The notes beneath the pieces were generated by a model. It worked only from the letters and a program-made list of their open reading frames with translations, had not been told where the DNA came from and searched no databases. Positions 9,290-19,731 of a DNA stretch of 64,000 nt are shown piece after piece. The position numbers and the translations under genes were made by a program. Source of the DNA: Tenodera sinensis (Eukaryota; Arthropoda; Insecta; Mantodea; Mantidae); assembly GCA_030765045.1 (NCBI GenBank), contig CM060965.1, forward strand, positions 66,090,787 through 66,154,786. The letters run 5' to 3'. Within the stretch, counting starts at the first letter, position 1; each line of letters opens with the position of its first letter.

Positions 9290-11690
9290 TCTGAAATGAA
9301 AAGGAAATTGAGACTACAATGGAATATAACTTCCGTGACTGGCAAAGAGGTTGAGATCCACGGATATGGCAACTTAGAAGTTGGAAATGTTGGGATTGAG
9401 TGAGACAAAAAAGAAAGGGAGTGGAGAAGTACTACTAGGAGTAGATAAGGGTTCTAGAGCTAAGAAGGGGATAGGAATAATACTATCAAGAGCATTGGGA
9501 ACAAAAGTTAAACAATCGAAAGCAATAAATTCAAGAATGATAAGACTGGATTTAGCACTAGAAGAGAGCCTATTCATATTCCCGATATATGCCCCAATAA
9601 AGGGCAGCAAGATAGGAAGGAACATTTTCTGTTCAAAAGTGCAAAGATAAAGCGAGGCAGGAAAGTAGACATGTAATTATAATGGGAGACTGGAATGCAA
9701 GGATTAGCCAGGACCACCAAATAGGCAATGGATCCATGGGGAAACATGGAGCAGAAAGATTAATAAATGGGAATGCAAAGAGAATGATAGAGTTCTGTAT
9801 AGACAATGAACTTTTGATAAGCAATATCTTTTACCCCCATAAACAAATACATAAAATTACATTTGAGGTCCAAAATAGAAATGTGAGGAGTACAGTAGAT
9901 TATATTACCTTTACAAAAAACACAAAATATGCTATAATGGATATTCAAGTATTAGAAGTGCAGAGATAGAAGCAGAACACAAACTATTAGTATGTGATTC
10001 AAGATTCAGGAAACCAAAGGATAAAAATAGCAAACCTAGAGGATAAAGAAAAGAAAAAGGCTTACAAAGAAACAATAAATAGAAAATTGGAAAAGATGTG
10101 ATACAAGAAAGGAAATCTGAACATGAAGGAAAAATGGAGAACACTCAAGGAAGCTATGATAAACTCAGTGGAGGAAATTTGTGGTACTGCTAAGATCAAG
10201 CAACACACATTAAGATGGTGGAATAATACAGAAAAAATGAAAGCTGAAAGAAGAAAAGAGCTTGGAATGAATACATTGCTAACAAAACAGAACAAAGGTG
10301 GAACAATTATGTAGGGAAAAAGAATGAGGCTAAAATTACAGTAAAGGAAGCTAAAAGGAAATCATGGGAACAGTTCAGGATAGAACTGGAAGTTAAATTC
10401 CAAAATACAAATAGAGAATTTTGGCACATAGTTACAAGAATGAAAGTAGTGAAAACCAAAAGGTTCAGAAATATAAGAGACAGGAATAATGAAGTTAAAA
10501 CAGAGCTGGAAGAGATATTGAAGTCAGACTACTACAAATTAGCCTTCAGAGAAGGAAGGGAAAGTGAAAGAGTAGAAGATCAGGAATGGGAAGATAAAAT
10601 CATTAATGAGACAGAAGAGATGTCATTAGATGTGATTGACCTAAGAACTACAATGGAAAGAATGTGACTAAAAAAGTCAGCAGGATGGAATAACATAGTC
10701 CCAGAAATGATAAAATATGCAAGAGGTGGAACACATAAATGGTTAGTACGAATAATGAATGATGCCTGGAGAACAGAGATCATTGACAGAAGAATATTAT
10801 AATACCTATTTGTAAAAAATGAAAAACTCTAATTGTGAAAATTATACAGCAATTTGCCTCTCATCAGTACCACTCAAACTATACTCAAGAATAATAGAGA
10901 GGAAATTAAGAGAAGAGGTGGAAGAATGAAGTGCATTTGGAGAGAACAGCAAACATAAGATCATATCTTTGTAATGAGATAGATAATGGGTCTAAGACTG
11001 AGTAGGGGAAGAAAGATGTACATTGCCTTCTTAGATCTAAAGGCAGCCTTTTATGCAGTACTTAGGGGAGAGGTATGGAAAGCGTTAAATTGGAAGTGGA
11101 TTAGAAATTAGTTGATGATTATGAGTAATAAAGAGCATATGAAAAGGTGGCGGGTACTGTAAGAATATCAGGAAATCTCTTAGAGGAGTTTAAAATAAAA
11201 AGAGGAGTAAAACAGGTAGGTAACTTAGTCCATTGTTATTTATCATATTTATGAATTAAATTATCGTATATTGCAAAAGGGGAACGAGCAGGCTGAGAAT
11301 AGGATATTGGAACATGAGACCAGTGGGTGGACAAGCTCTAGTATATACAAATGATACAGTTATAATGGTAGAAAGTGAGAAGGGATTACAACAAGCATTA
11401 ACGGAATGGGCTAGCACTTTAGAAGAAAGAGAAATGGGAATAAATGTTAAAAAGAGCAAGGTGATGACAATATGTAAACAAGAAGTTGAGGCAGAAATAT
11501 ATATTCATTGGAAGGGAGAGAAATTGTGAGAAGTTACAAATACCTAAGAGCAATATTACAAAAGGAAGAATAGATCAAGAAATGAACAATAGGATCAGGA
11601 AAGCCTTGAATATATTATAAAATATAAATTACAATCTGTGGCATAATTTGTGGGCTATCAAAGCTATCACTGAAGGCACATCTAAAGTAA
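9290..11690 (+). mobile_element. Decayed LINE with AP-endonuclease and RT
   Basis: Broken plus-strand frames give an apurinic-type endonuclease (LEMLGLSETKKKG, then GDWNARIS near 9685, GKHGAERLINGNAKRMIEFC, and the closing STVDYITF near 9895). RT pieces follow: SAGWNNIVPEMIKYA near 10680, AFLDLKAAFYAV near 11030, and a degenerate catalytic box YTND in place of Y-x-DD near 11346. The tail shows a SYKYL motif near 11530. No RNase H was seen. The endonuclease-RT arrangement and the wording of the motifs recall RTE/BovB-like or CR1-like LINEs; the clade is uncertain. Many stops and frameshifts show it is an old copy. Confidence 0.7.
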
Positions 11691-12034
11691 ACTAGAAACG
11701 AATAAGTAATATTAATAATAATTTCAATACCAGCCAGTTTCCCTAATGAAGAATTAGTGTGTCAGATGGAATATTTCTTGTTCTCTACCGTTGAACAGAG
11801 GGGAAAATAGGGCTTCAGATGCTTACTGCCGCAACCTTCACTATGATACGGACAAGGCATGGTGAGATGGGGTAGTGCATGAATAAGCATGCCAAGGCTT
11901 TGGAATCCTTGTCGCTATACTCGCACAAGCATTTCCGAAATGTGCCTCATGAACATGACTGGCTTGGAGTTAGAAAGAACACTGTTCTTAATATTGTGTG
12001 ATTGTTATGGTCCTCAACAGCTGCATTAATTATG
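11691..12034. other. Unassigned sequence
   Basis: No open frame with recognisable protein motifs and no terminal repeats were found between the decayed LINE and the hairpin repeat. Confidence 0.3.
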
Positions 12035-12232
12035 AAAAACTGAAGCTATTCACATTGAAGCAATACAAATCTAAACTTTTAACTATTCTTAGGTACCATA
12101 AGCTTCACTTATCTTAATATCTGCATAAAGTTCTTGAATTCCAACATAAGAACTATAGGCAGATATTAAGATAAGTGAAGTCTCTAAGAATTGTTAAAAC
12201 TTAAGAGTTGTATTAGTATTATTTGTTTTATA
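12035..12232 (-). mobile_element. Snap-back hairpin retroelement, copy 1
   Basis: The segment carries a diverged form of the head shared with copies at 38074, 57380 and 60225 (AACTGAAGCTATT then GAAGCAA). It contains a perfect 22-bp inverted repeat at 12103-12124 and 12159-12180, extending imperfectly to about 42 bp per arm, with a 34-bp loop. The arm CTTCACTTATCTTA is the same as in copies 2 and 3. It is the most diverged of the hairpin copies. Confidence 0.6.
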
Positions 12233-12285
12233 GTTTAGTGTACCAAGACAGTTGGTAGTACTAATTCCTTGAAATGGATGAGTGA

Positions 12286-12333
12286 GTGAGTGAGTATTGT
12301 TTAAGGGCCCGTTGACAGCTAGGTCATTAGGGC
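12286..12333 (-). mobile_element. 48-bp LINE 3'-end micro-insertion with 19-bp target duplication
   Basis: An exact 19-bp repeat, CCTTGAAATGGATGAGTGA, flanks it at 12267-12285 and 12334-12352. The inserted minus strand reads like the 3' end of the LINE at 39640-39680: both have the block AATGACCTAG followed by GGGCCC and TAAAC. It ends in a GTGA/TCAC simple repeat tail. It is a severely 5'-truncated copy. Confidence 0.65.
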
Positions 12334-12352
12334 CCTTGAAATGGATGAGTGA

Positions 12353-12776
12353 TGTGTAATAAAAAAATTAGTAAAACAACTGTACTTGCAGTTGAAATAT
12401 GAGGATAAGTTAACGAGGGTAAAATAGGGAAGGCCTACTGCAGCTCTTCCACACTTGCAGTGTGAGGAGAAGGGGCAAAAAAAAAAAGAATCCTTGGAAA
12501 ATATATTTTGATATAAACAATTATGATAAATATGTGTGGTTGACTGGTTCAGGTAAATTAAATAAACTTTATTCCTGCCCATGCTTGTTGTTTGCAACTG
12601 AGAAAATGCCCTGAAATATGACAAGTATTACAGTTTTAGCATATTTAATCACAGTTTTGGATAAACATAAGAGATTAACAATTGGAAACATATGATTTGA
12701 AGAAATATGGTCAGAAACTGAGCATTGCTAGTGAAGGCCTAGAAAGAGAAATTGTCGTGAAGATGAAACCCATTCT
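12353..12776. other. Unassigned sequence
   Basis: Nothing recognisable was found between the micro-insertion and the hAT remnant. A short A-run is present near 12480. Confidence 0.3.
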
Positions 12777-13490
12777 TTGTACCTAAGGATTTTCTTTAAG
12801 GTCTTAGACACATTAATAACTCAAACTAAATTAAGATTTGAATCACAGAAACAGTTGGAATTTCTGGCCTTACTGGATTCAAAACATAGAAGTTTTCCAA
12901 CAAATGTATTATGTGAACCGAGCGAACCATATGTTTCCTATTTCAATATACTGTCTTTTAAAAAGGAACTGAAAGTGTTATATCCACCTCAAAACAATTT
13001 TTTTATTATTCCATTTATAACTCGCCTTTAACTGCAAAAGTCATATCAGCGGCCTTTCCTGTGGAACATGTTGTCTAATGGCAATGTTGTTATTCATTTA
13101 ACAGTGGATTAACTTTAGGTTTTCTTTTCTTTTATTCTTTTTTTTAATTTGCATACATTCACACCTCATTCATACCCCCAGACTCTGAGGAGGATAAGGA
13201 ATAATCTTGGCTGGAGAAAAACAAACCTGGAACCCCTTGCACAGCAGGCAGGTGCTCTACCAACTGAGCCATGGAGCAAACCTCAAAAGTTTTCTAAGTC
13301 CATTCAAACCATTGTAAATTATATGAAATCAAATGAACTTGATGTTGTGTACTGTGAAGTTCATAAACTACATGAACTGATTTTAAAATGTGCTTCCACT
13401 GCTATAAGTACAGAAAGGAGTTCTTCAGCCTTGAAACTAATAAAATCTTATATCATGCAACACAAGGACAAATTGGTCTGAGCAACTTGG
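12777..13490 (+). pseudogene. hAT (ZMYM1-like) transposase C-terminal remnant
   Basis: The first part (12790-12990) encodes FKVLDTLITQTKLRFESQKQ, LEFLALLDSK and ELKVLYP. The second part (13290-13480) encodes SIQTIVNYMKSNELDVV and then STAISTERSSSALKLIKSY, the typical hAT dimerisation-domain closing block. These fit the zinc-finger MYM/TTF-type hAT transposases common in insects. A tRNA-like SINE on the opposite strand separates the two parts. The N-terminal catalytic domain is absent. Confidence 0.65.
13149..13280 (-). mobile_element. tRNA-derived SINE fragment (family C)
   Basis: The minus strand from about 13275 reads TGCTCCATGGCTCAGTTGG, with a good A-box-like D-arm followed by TAGAGCACCTGCC. 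An anticodon-like arm and a weak B-box-like region follow. The pairing of acceptor and T arms is poor and the segment interrupts a hAT gene, so it is a SINE and not a functional tRNA gene. Confidence 0.5.
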
Positions 13491-13687
13491 TTCTTCTATC
13501 GGCGGTAAAAACACTTATTTTGTTGAGAGGACACCATGAAAAATAGTTTTCTGATAGTGTTGGATGAAAAAAGACGGCTGGAATGCATGTATATACTGGG
13601 TGTTAATGAACTACACCGAAATAACTCGAGAGATTGTACATGTGACTGATATAAATAATTTGAGATAGGCAATGTATGGTCCGCGAC

Positions 13688-13700
13688 AAAACATAACGCA
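13688..13700. repeat. 13-bp target-site duplication, left copy (Penelope composite)
   Basis: AAAACATAACGCA here is repeated exactly at 27783-27795. The two copies immediately flank the outer ends of the inverted and direct Penelope segments. Confidence 0.8.
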
Positions 13701-14402
13701 TACTAGATGCAATAATATTAACCGGGCTTGTGGGCCGTGGTCTATTGGGTTCCTTCTTCTTCCCAAACGTTTCGTCTGCGACTACGGCAGACATCTTCAG
13801 TGGCGGCGAGGTCGAAGTTTCCTAGTGGAGATTTCAGCACCGACTGTGCTGGTCAACACCAGAGGTGCGGTATTTATGTCGGCGGCTGGAGGGGAAGTAC
13901 GTTGTGATAGGTCCGGGTGGCCAGTGGGCTGGACTTGTACCAGTGGAGTACTACAAGGAGCTGGCGTCTGATTGGCTGGAGAGGGGTTCTGGATTTTTGT
14001 TTTTGTTAACGCTGTTTGCCATATTCTGTTGAGTTTAAGTCCTTCTTCTTTTCGATTGATATTATTTTTGTGCTTGTGTATTTCAATGGCTTCACGGAAT
14101 AAGCGAGAATAGTAGTGGGATGTAGATGCCAGAATATCTGTGTTACCATATTGGATGATGTGTTCCCCTTCTTCGAGTATGGCATGTTCAGCAATTGCTG
14201 ATTTTTCAGTTTGACCCAAGCGACAATTTCTTCTGTGTTCTTCAATGCGGGTTTTTATACTACGTTGTGTGGTTCCGATGTACACCTTGCCACACGAACA
14301 AGGTATTCTATATACTCCTGCGGTGGATAGAGGATCCCTGGGGTCTTTGGCGGAACGGAGTATGTTACAAATCTGTTTAGTGGGCTTGTAGACGCCAGAC
14401 GC
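13701..14402 (-). mobile_element. Inverted, truncated Penelope-like copy (left end of composite)
   Basis: The minus strand from about 14400 down to 13701 matches the 3' quarter of the Penelope element at 27064-27749 almost base for base. It covers the GIY-YIG domain (VYIGTTQRS then KTRIEEHRR), the ORF end and the terminal repeat up to GCATCTAGTA. The last 34 bp of the repeat are lacking. The diagnostic base in the terminal repeat (GTGTTGACC) agrees with the 3' repeat of the full copy. Penelope elements often carry such an inverted partial copy at their 5' side, and the shared target duplication supports one insertion event. Confidence 0.85.
13769..13800 (-). ncRNA. Hammerhead-like ribozyme core, copy in inverted Penelope segment
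   Basis: On the minus strand it has the same CTGAAGA, stem GTCTGC/GCAGAC and GAAAC arrangement as at 24971-25002. It is described there. Confidence 0.4.
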
Positions 14403-14408
14403 CAGTTC

Positions 14409-14418
14409 GAGTCGAACG
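14409..14418. repeat. Jockey target GAGTCGAACG, copy 1 (3' junction of Jockey-1)
   Basis: GAGTCGAACG abuts the (GAC)n tail of Jockey-1. The same 10 bp lies at 19722-19731 and 24791-24800, the other two Jockey junctions. Confidence 0.7.
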
Positions 14419-14738
14419 ACGACGACGACGACGCTATCTGGCAGGCTGAGATCAGCCCGAGGTGTGTCAAACGTGTACCTGCCCTTTTAGGGCTTAACCA
14501 CTTTATGACGGGATGTAGGATTTTGCAGGGTGGCGGGTGAAGTTTGAGGTAGTAGGTTTAAGGAGGCAGCAAGATTTTGCTCCTCAGCGGCTGCTTAATC
14601 AGTGTGCAACTTCCGTTGGGCACTGCTGGTGTAAAGGTCCAAATATGGAGGTTTATTTAATTTTGAATTTAGAATCCAAGCTTATCTTGGAGGACTGTGA
14701 TGTGTTCAGCTTTCGCTGTTGAAGGGATGTCTCCTTCG

Positions 14739-17444
14739 TTACCGGGGATGCCCGCAAGCCATGCGGGGAACCCGGTGTCCCACACGCGTGCGTTCAGTGG
14801 GGTTGTAGTCCCCAAGAGACCTAATCAGGGCACTCCTATGTTGAGGAATTTGGTCGTAAAGTTTTGTTGCCCGGCGCCTAATTTCGTCCTCCACATACGG
14901 AAGAGACGAGGCTTCGTGGAGTAGTCTCGAAGGGAATCCGCGGCATACAGAATAGATTATCCGAAGTCCTCTATTCTGTATACGCTGCAGACGCAGGAGA
15001 TGGGAATCTGCGGCCATGCCCCAGATTTCACAGGCGTATAGGAGGAGTGGGATTATGAGTGCCCGAAAAAGGCGTAGCTTTAGGGGAACTGGCATCCCCG
15101 ACCGCAGCATGGGGTACAGAGAGGCAGTTGCCCCACCGGCCCGCGCCGACAAGTCGTTGATGTGTTCCCGAAAAGTAAGGCCCTTATCGAGCTTCACTCC
15201 CAGGTAGGAGATGGAGTTTACCCATTCAATCCTTCTTCGCAGATAGGTGAATGTGGGGAGATTGGCGGGGAATCGGCGCTTAGTAAAAAGTATGGCGCGG
15301 CTTTTCTCCGGATTAATGGACAATCGCCAACGCCTGCACCATTCTTGGATGAGGCGGAGGTGTCGCTGTATTGGGAGGAAGGTTCTGTTAGGATGTTTGT
15401 TTGTTGTGTAGAGCAACACGTCGTCAGCATATTGAGCTATGTTGACGTTCGGCTCTGTAGGTAGGTCGGCCATGTAGACGCTGAAGAGCGTGGGTGATAA
15501 AACAGAACCTTCGGGGACTCCGCCTCGGATTGGCCTGCGTGTGGATTTATTCCCCGCCACTGAGACCACAAAGGATCTGTGTCTAAGGTAGGAATGTAGT
15601 AGATGTATAAGGCGTGTGGGTAGCTCCAGTTGGATGAGCTTTCGTAGGAGACCGGCATGCCAGGTCGTAGAGAAGGCCTTCTCAACGTCCAGAGATACCG
15701 CGGCGGTATAGGCCTTGTCCTGGTATCCCAGGGCGGCAGCCTCCACCACCCGCAGCAGTTGCTGGGGCGTTGAGTGGCCAGGCCGGAACCCAAACTGATG
15801 GGGTGGGATGGCTTGAATGTCCCCTAAGATAGGGGACAAGCGGGCTAGTATTAGTCTCTCGAATACCTTCGAGAGAACGGGTAGGAGGCTAATGGATCGG
15901 TAGTTGGCGGGATGGACCGGGTCTTTCCCTGGCTTCAATATGCAAATCACCCGGGCCTCTCTCCACTCACGTGGGAAGTGGCTGAGGGCGAGGCACATAT
16001 TGAAGACCTTAGTCAGGTAGAGCACGGCCTTGAAGGGAAGGTGGCGGAGCATGACAGGTGTTATCCCGTCAGACCCCGCGGCCTTTTTGCGGTCGAGACG
16101 TTGGAGTACGCCCTGGACTTCACTGGGTTTGACGATAGGAAGCCGATCCGCGTCGTCAAGAGGGCGTCGAAGGTATCGACGTACCTCCCCACGAACACGG
16201 TCGGAGAAGTCTAGGTCCTGCGGGTTATCTCTCGGCCGCATGGTCCTCTCCAGGTATTCAGCAAACGCATTTGCTTTGGCTTGGGGTTCATAGGCCAGGC
16301 CTTGGGTGCCATGGATTGGGGAGGTGTGTGACCCACCTCGGTTTCTCAGTCGTTTGGCAATCCGCCACACGTTGCCGTCACCTAGGTTCAAACGAGACAT
16401 CGTGTCCTCCCACGCGCGCACTCTGTGCTCGCGCAGTTGGAGACGCACCTCGTGGCGTAGGCGCCTTAGAAGCGCTAGGTTATGGCGTGTGCGGTGCCTC
16501 TGACAGAGTCTGCGAGCCGCCCAGGAGCGGCGGATGAGTAGAAGGAGCTCTAGGGGTAGGACGTCTGGGTGGAGAGGAGCTGGGGTGTGGACGGTGAGGT
16601 TGTGGACCGTTCGCTTCACCACAGAAGTGAAGGAAGAGACCGCCGCCTCAAGGGTTGGGATGTCGGTGATGTTGGGGTTGGGAGGGATGGAGCCATTTAG
16701 GCAACTCTTGACACAGTCCCAGTCGACGTTTCGGTGTTGATATGGGACCTCTTGGCTGGCAACCCGGGTGTTGGCAGTAGCCAACACTGGATTATGGTCG
16801 GAATGAAGTGCGTTGATGGATGTGAGTGACACGTGATATGGGAAATGTTTGATGACCGCGAAGTCTATGACGGATGGCCGTCCTGGACCTCGCGGATAAT
16901 GAGTGGGTTGCCAGGGGCCCTCGACTCTAAGTTGAGGGTCCGCGTCGACCATGTGGACTATGTCATTGCCTCTTCTGTCCGCGCGGGGGCCGCAATGCCA
17001 ACGCGGATGCTTGGCATTTAGGTCCCCGGCCAGAATGACATGAGGATGTAGGGCAAGGATGGAGAGGTAGTCGTTTACAACGAACTGCCTCTGGGGTGGG
17101 TGATATGCAGACACCATCAAGACCTCAATACCGCCGAGGTGGATACAAGTAGCCGTGGCCTCAAGGGTTTGAAGTGGAGGGAGCTGGACAGGTTTGTGGA
17201 CCACACTTCTCTTCACGAAGATCGCTGTGCCGCCCCCACGGCGGCCGACGCGGTCCGATCGGAGACAGTGGTAGCCCTGGAGTCGGGATGTGAGGTTTTG
17301 GTGGAGATGCGTTTCTGATACCAAGATAAGATCAAGTGCATGCTCGCCGGCAAAGTGGTGGAGCTCGTTCTCCTGACCAGCCAAACCACACGCGTTCCAA
17401 AACGCGAACCTGAACGAGGTATTTACCCTAGTTCGATTCGCCAT
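14739..17444 (-). CDS. Jockey-1 ORF2: AP-endonuclease/reverse transcriptase
   Basis: The protein nicks target DNA and reverse-transcribes the element RNA at the nick. The endonuclease comes first (FWNACGL, SETHL, AGDLNAKH, the closing SDHNPV). RT motifs follow: ILKPGKDPVHPANYRSISLL, SLDVEKAF (catalytic D), GGVPEGSVLSPTLF, and QYADDVLLY near residue 670. A C-terminal domain ends without RNase H. It has about 900 codons and no internal stop. The start chosen is the second in-frame Met (17444; MANRTRVN), because it aligns with the ORF2 start of Jockey-2 (MASRLVRR); an upstream Met at 17480 is possible. It overlaps ORF1 by 17 nt. GC content is far above the surroundings. Confidence 0.88.
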   Translation of the reverse strand: MANRTRVNTSFRFAFWNACGLAGQENELHHFAGEHALDLILVSETHLHQNLTSRLQGYHCLRSDRVGRRGGGTAIFVKRSVVHKPVQLPPLQTLEATATCIHLGGIEVLMVSAYHPPQRQFVVNDYLSILALHPHVILAGDLNAKHPRWHCGPRADRRGNDIVHMVDADPQLRVEGPWQPTHYPRGPGRPSVIDFAVIKHFPYHVSLTSINALHSDHNPVLATANTRVASQEVPYQHRNVDWDCVKSCLNGSIPPNPNITDIPTLEAAVSSFTSVVKRTVHNLTVHTPAPLHPDVLPLELLLLIRRSWAARRLCQRHRTRHNLALLRRLRHEVRLQLREHRVRAWEDTMSRLNLGDGNVWRIAKRLRNRGGSHTSPIHGTQGLAYEPQAKANAFAEYLERTMRPRDNPQDLDFSDRVRGEVRRYLRRPLDDADRLPIVKPSEVQGVLQRLDRKKAAGSDGITPVMLRHLPFKAVLYLTKVFNMCLALSHFPREWREARVICILKPGKDPVHPANYRSISLLPVLSKVFERLILARLSPILGDIQAIPPHQFGFRPGHSTPQQLLRVVEAAALGYQDKAYTAAVSLDVEKAFSTTWHAGLLRKLIQLELPTRLIHLLHSYLRHRSFVVSVAGNKSTRRPIRGGVPEGSVLSPTLFSVYMADLPTEPNVNIAQYADDVLLYTTNKHPNRTFLPIQRHLRLIQEWCRRWRLSINPEKSRAILFTKRRFPANLPTFTYLRRRIEWVNSISYLGVKLDKGLTFREHINDLSARAGGATASLYPMLRSGMPVPLKLRLFRALIIPLLLYACEIWGMAADSHLLRLQRIQNRGLRIIYSVCRGFPSRLLHEASSLPYVEDEIRRRATKLYDQIPQHRSALIRSLGDYNPTERTRVGHRVPRMACGHPR

Positions 17445-19230
17445 TTCGGGTCGCGCTGATAAAGGTGGTAAGGAGTGCAAGCCCCTCCATGGCTATAGCC
17501 ATTTTGCCGGCTTGGTCGGTGGCAGAAAGGAAACGTACCATCAGCTCGCAGAGCTTCTGGCCATGGTTTTGCAGCAACTGCTGCAACCACGCCATCATAT
17601 CTGAAAACTGAGGTGTAGGAGGGGTGGGGGTTTGTTGAGGAGTTGGAATGATAGATGGGTTTGTCGGCGTCGGTATCTCTTCGGCCGCAACCTCCCCCAG
17701 CTGACGGGCGGGCGTAGGGTTCCCACGCTCGCTCTGAGCGTCAGAGGCGGCTGGCGGCCTTCGAGGATGACGGCGCCTACTCTCCCTTTTTGGACGGGGG
17801 GCCGTAGGGGGTGCTGGAGCTTGTGTTTGTGCTTGGGAGTGTTGAGTTTGTGCACGCGACTTGGGATTGTTACCCCGGCCTGCTTTGGTCACTGCAGCGA
17901 ACTCTAAACCCTCTGCTGGTCTTGCCGGAGCAGGGCCAGACTGGGGATGGCTGTTCGCCACTGGAGGTTGGACCACTTGGGGTGGTCTCCTAGCAGCTAT
18001 GATGGCCTTCCGTGTTGGGCAGCCACCATAACATGCTATATGTGCGCCGGAGCAGTTAGCGCACTTGGGGTCGTCCTCCCTGGTTTTCGGGCAGACCTCC
18101 TTAAGATGTTCCTCACCGCACCTGAGGCAGCGCAGGCGGCGATGGCAAAAGTGGCTAGAGTGGTTGAACCCTAGGCATCTATGACACTGGGGGGGTCCGC
18201 CAGAGCCTTTGGATGGCTCGATGTGTACCCGGAGGTAACAGATGGCTGTTACACCATCAATCTTGGCCTCCGGGTCGTTGGCTCGCTCCACCACTACTAA
18301 GAATAGGGGGAGGGGGATTCTGGGTGCTTGCCCATCTGGAGCGGCCTTGGTCAGCTGCTTGACCAATCTGGGGGTGATACCCTGGCGGTTGAGGTCTGCC
18401 ACTATATCATCCACGGGTGTATCCACGGGAAGACCGCGGATGACCCTGTGGATGTCGCGTGCCCTATCCAGCCCGAAGGTGAAATGGGGAATATCTCTCT
18501 CCTTAAGGTAACGGAGGATGAGGGAGTGGTCGTTGGCCGATTTGGCCTGGAAGATGAATCGGCTTTTGTTCCGCCGCACCGTGCACTCCTTCGCAAGTGT
18601 CGGCATTATCAGCTTTAAAAAGCCTACCGACCCCTTGAAGTCGTCCACGATGATCGGTGGAACATGGCACTTCGTGGATTTGGTTGTTTGGGATGGTTGG
18701 GGTGGGTTGCGTAGCCGTTCTTGAGCCAAAGCGGTCAAGGCGGCTAGATGCTTGGAACGGCGTGAGACTACCTCACGGAATCCATTCTCTGGGTCGGGGT
18801 TCTCTTCCTCGGCAGAGGAGAGAGCAGAGGAGCTGGTTGCCTCGTCTATGGCGAGGGAGGATCTGCAGGAGTACACTGAGGTTCTCCCGCTGTGATATGA
18901 ATTTTCAGTGCGGACACTGGCACTGTCAGATTCGGAGTCGGACTCCGAAATTTGGCCTACACGGGGAAATTCGCCGCGTGGGAGGCCCTGGTTGGTTTGG
19001 TTACGCTTGGTGGCGTCTAGTTTCATGCACTTGCCTTTTCCGCGTGTGCGTTGCTTGGCAGAGCGCTTTCTTGCCTCGGTGGACGAGGCCTTAGGTATGG
19101 CACCAGTGGAGGTGCTGGCAACGGCTGTTGCAGGCTGGTTGGCAGGCCCGTTGCGGGACTTGCCGGGGGAAGAAGGAAGGCTGGCAGGCCCCTTTCGGGA
19201 CTTGCCGGGAGAAGAGGGAAGAGAAGCCAT
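17428..19230 (-). CDS. Jockey-1 ORF1: gag-like nucleic-acid-binding protein
   Basis: A protein of about 600 residues that should coat the element RNA. The N-terminus holds a direct repeat of SLPSSPGKSR-x-GPA, then low-complexity basic and acidic/serine-rich stretches (SESDSESDSAS). A PRE_C2HC-like domain follows (IHRVIRGLPVDTPVDDIVAD). Three zinc knuckles lie near residues 350-400: CHRCLGFNHSSHFC, CLRCGEEHLKEVC and CANCSGAHIACYGGC. The C-terminal third is proline/alanine-rich. The start chosen (MASLPSS) is the second Met; the frame begins at 19251. Jockey-2 ORF1 has the same architecture. Confidence 0.82.
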   Translation of the reverse strand: MASLPSSPGKSRKGPASLPSSPGKSRNGPANQPATAVASTSTGAIPKASSTEARKRSAKQRTRGKGKCMKLDATKRNQTNQGLPRGEFPRVGQISESDSESDSASVRTENSYHSGRTSVYSCRSSLAIDEATSSSALSSAEEENPDPENGFREVVSRRSKHLAALTALAQERLRNPPQPSQTTKSTKCHVPPIIVDDFKGSVGFLKLIMPTLAKECTVRRNKSRFIFQAKSANDHSLILRYLKERDIPHFTFGLDRARDIHRVIRGLPVDTPVDDIVADLNRQGITPRLVKQLTKAAPDGQAPRIPLPLFLVVVERANDPEAKIDGVTAICYLRVHIEPSKGSGGPPQCHRCLGFNHSSHFCHRRLRCLRCGEEHLKEVCPKTREDDPKCANCSGAHIACYGGCPTRKAIIAARRPPQVVQPPVANSHPQSGPAPARPAEGLEFAAVTKAGRGNNPKSRAQTQHSQAQTQAPAPPTAPRPKRESRRRHPRRPPAASDAQSERGNPTPARQLGEVAAEEIPTPTNPSIIPTPQQTPTPPTPQFSDMMAWLQQLLQNHGQKLCELMVRFLSATDQAGKMAIAMEGLALLTTFISATRNGESN

Positions 19231-19721
19231 AGGACAGGTACGATACTGCACCCTGGGGTGCAGTATTACACTGACACACCTCGCGTGAACTCACCTGCAG
19301 GTAGCAGGGGCTGAGCAGCGTGCCGAACAGAGGGCCGGACACCTTTTGCAAGATGCGCCTTATCTACCCGAGGGTAGATGGCTAAGCCTTGTTCGGCAAC
19401 CCGCTACCTGGAAAAAAGTAGTCTTCCTCGTTGCACCTGCACGCCCCCTCCGAGCGCCGAAACGGTGTCGAAGAAGAAGCAGGAAGGAAGCTGTGCGATA
19501 CACTGCGACTTGCTGTCAAGCCTCTTGCAGTGTATGCGCAAAGATTGAGCTTTGCCTGAAAAGGCCGTCGCTTGAAGAACAAGTAGTTTCTCGAAGCTCC
19601 ACACGGTCGCCGCAGTCGCAGTCGCGCTCCTAATGTCCCCTGGCGGGAAGACCAAGAACTCGCTGCTCAAGCACCATCAGCTCCAAGTGAAGTGGACAGG
19701 ACGAGGGTATGCCCTGGAATG

Positions 19722-19731
19722 GAGTCGAACG
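19722..19731. repeat. Jockey target GAGTCGAACG, copy 2 (between Jockey-1 and Jockey-2)
   Basis: This copy is shared by the 5' end of Jockey-1 and the 3' end of Jockey-2. It sits in AATGGAGTCGAACGGAGTC, against AATGAGTCGAACGGTGTC at the 5' junction of Jockey-2. Confidence 0.7.

Larger units (their letters stand above)
14419..19721 (-). mobile_element. Jockey-1: full-length Jockey-like LINE, two intact ORFs
   Basis: This is a 5.3-kb GC-rich element on the minus strand: 5' UTR of about 0.47 kb, ORF1 (gag-like, three zinc knuckles), ORF2 (endonuclease-RT), a 320-bp 3' UTR and a (GTC)n tail. Both ORFs are open throughout. Its 5' end starts ATTCCAGGGC next to the target repeat at 19722-19731, and its 3' tail abuts the same 10 bp at 14409-14418. 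Lack of RNase H, the PRE_C2HC-type ORF1 and the RT motifs fit the Jockey clade. It sits head-to-tail with Jockey-2. Confidence 0.85.

Noticed and set aside
16271..19288. Many open frames on the plus strand across the Jockey elements
   Set aside because: They are antisense shadows of GC-rich ORF1 and ORF2; they carry no domains and vanish outside these elements.
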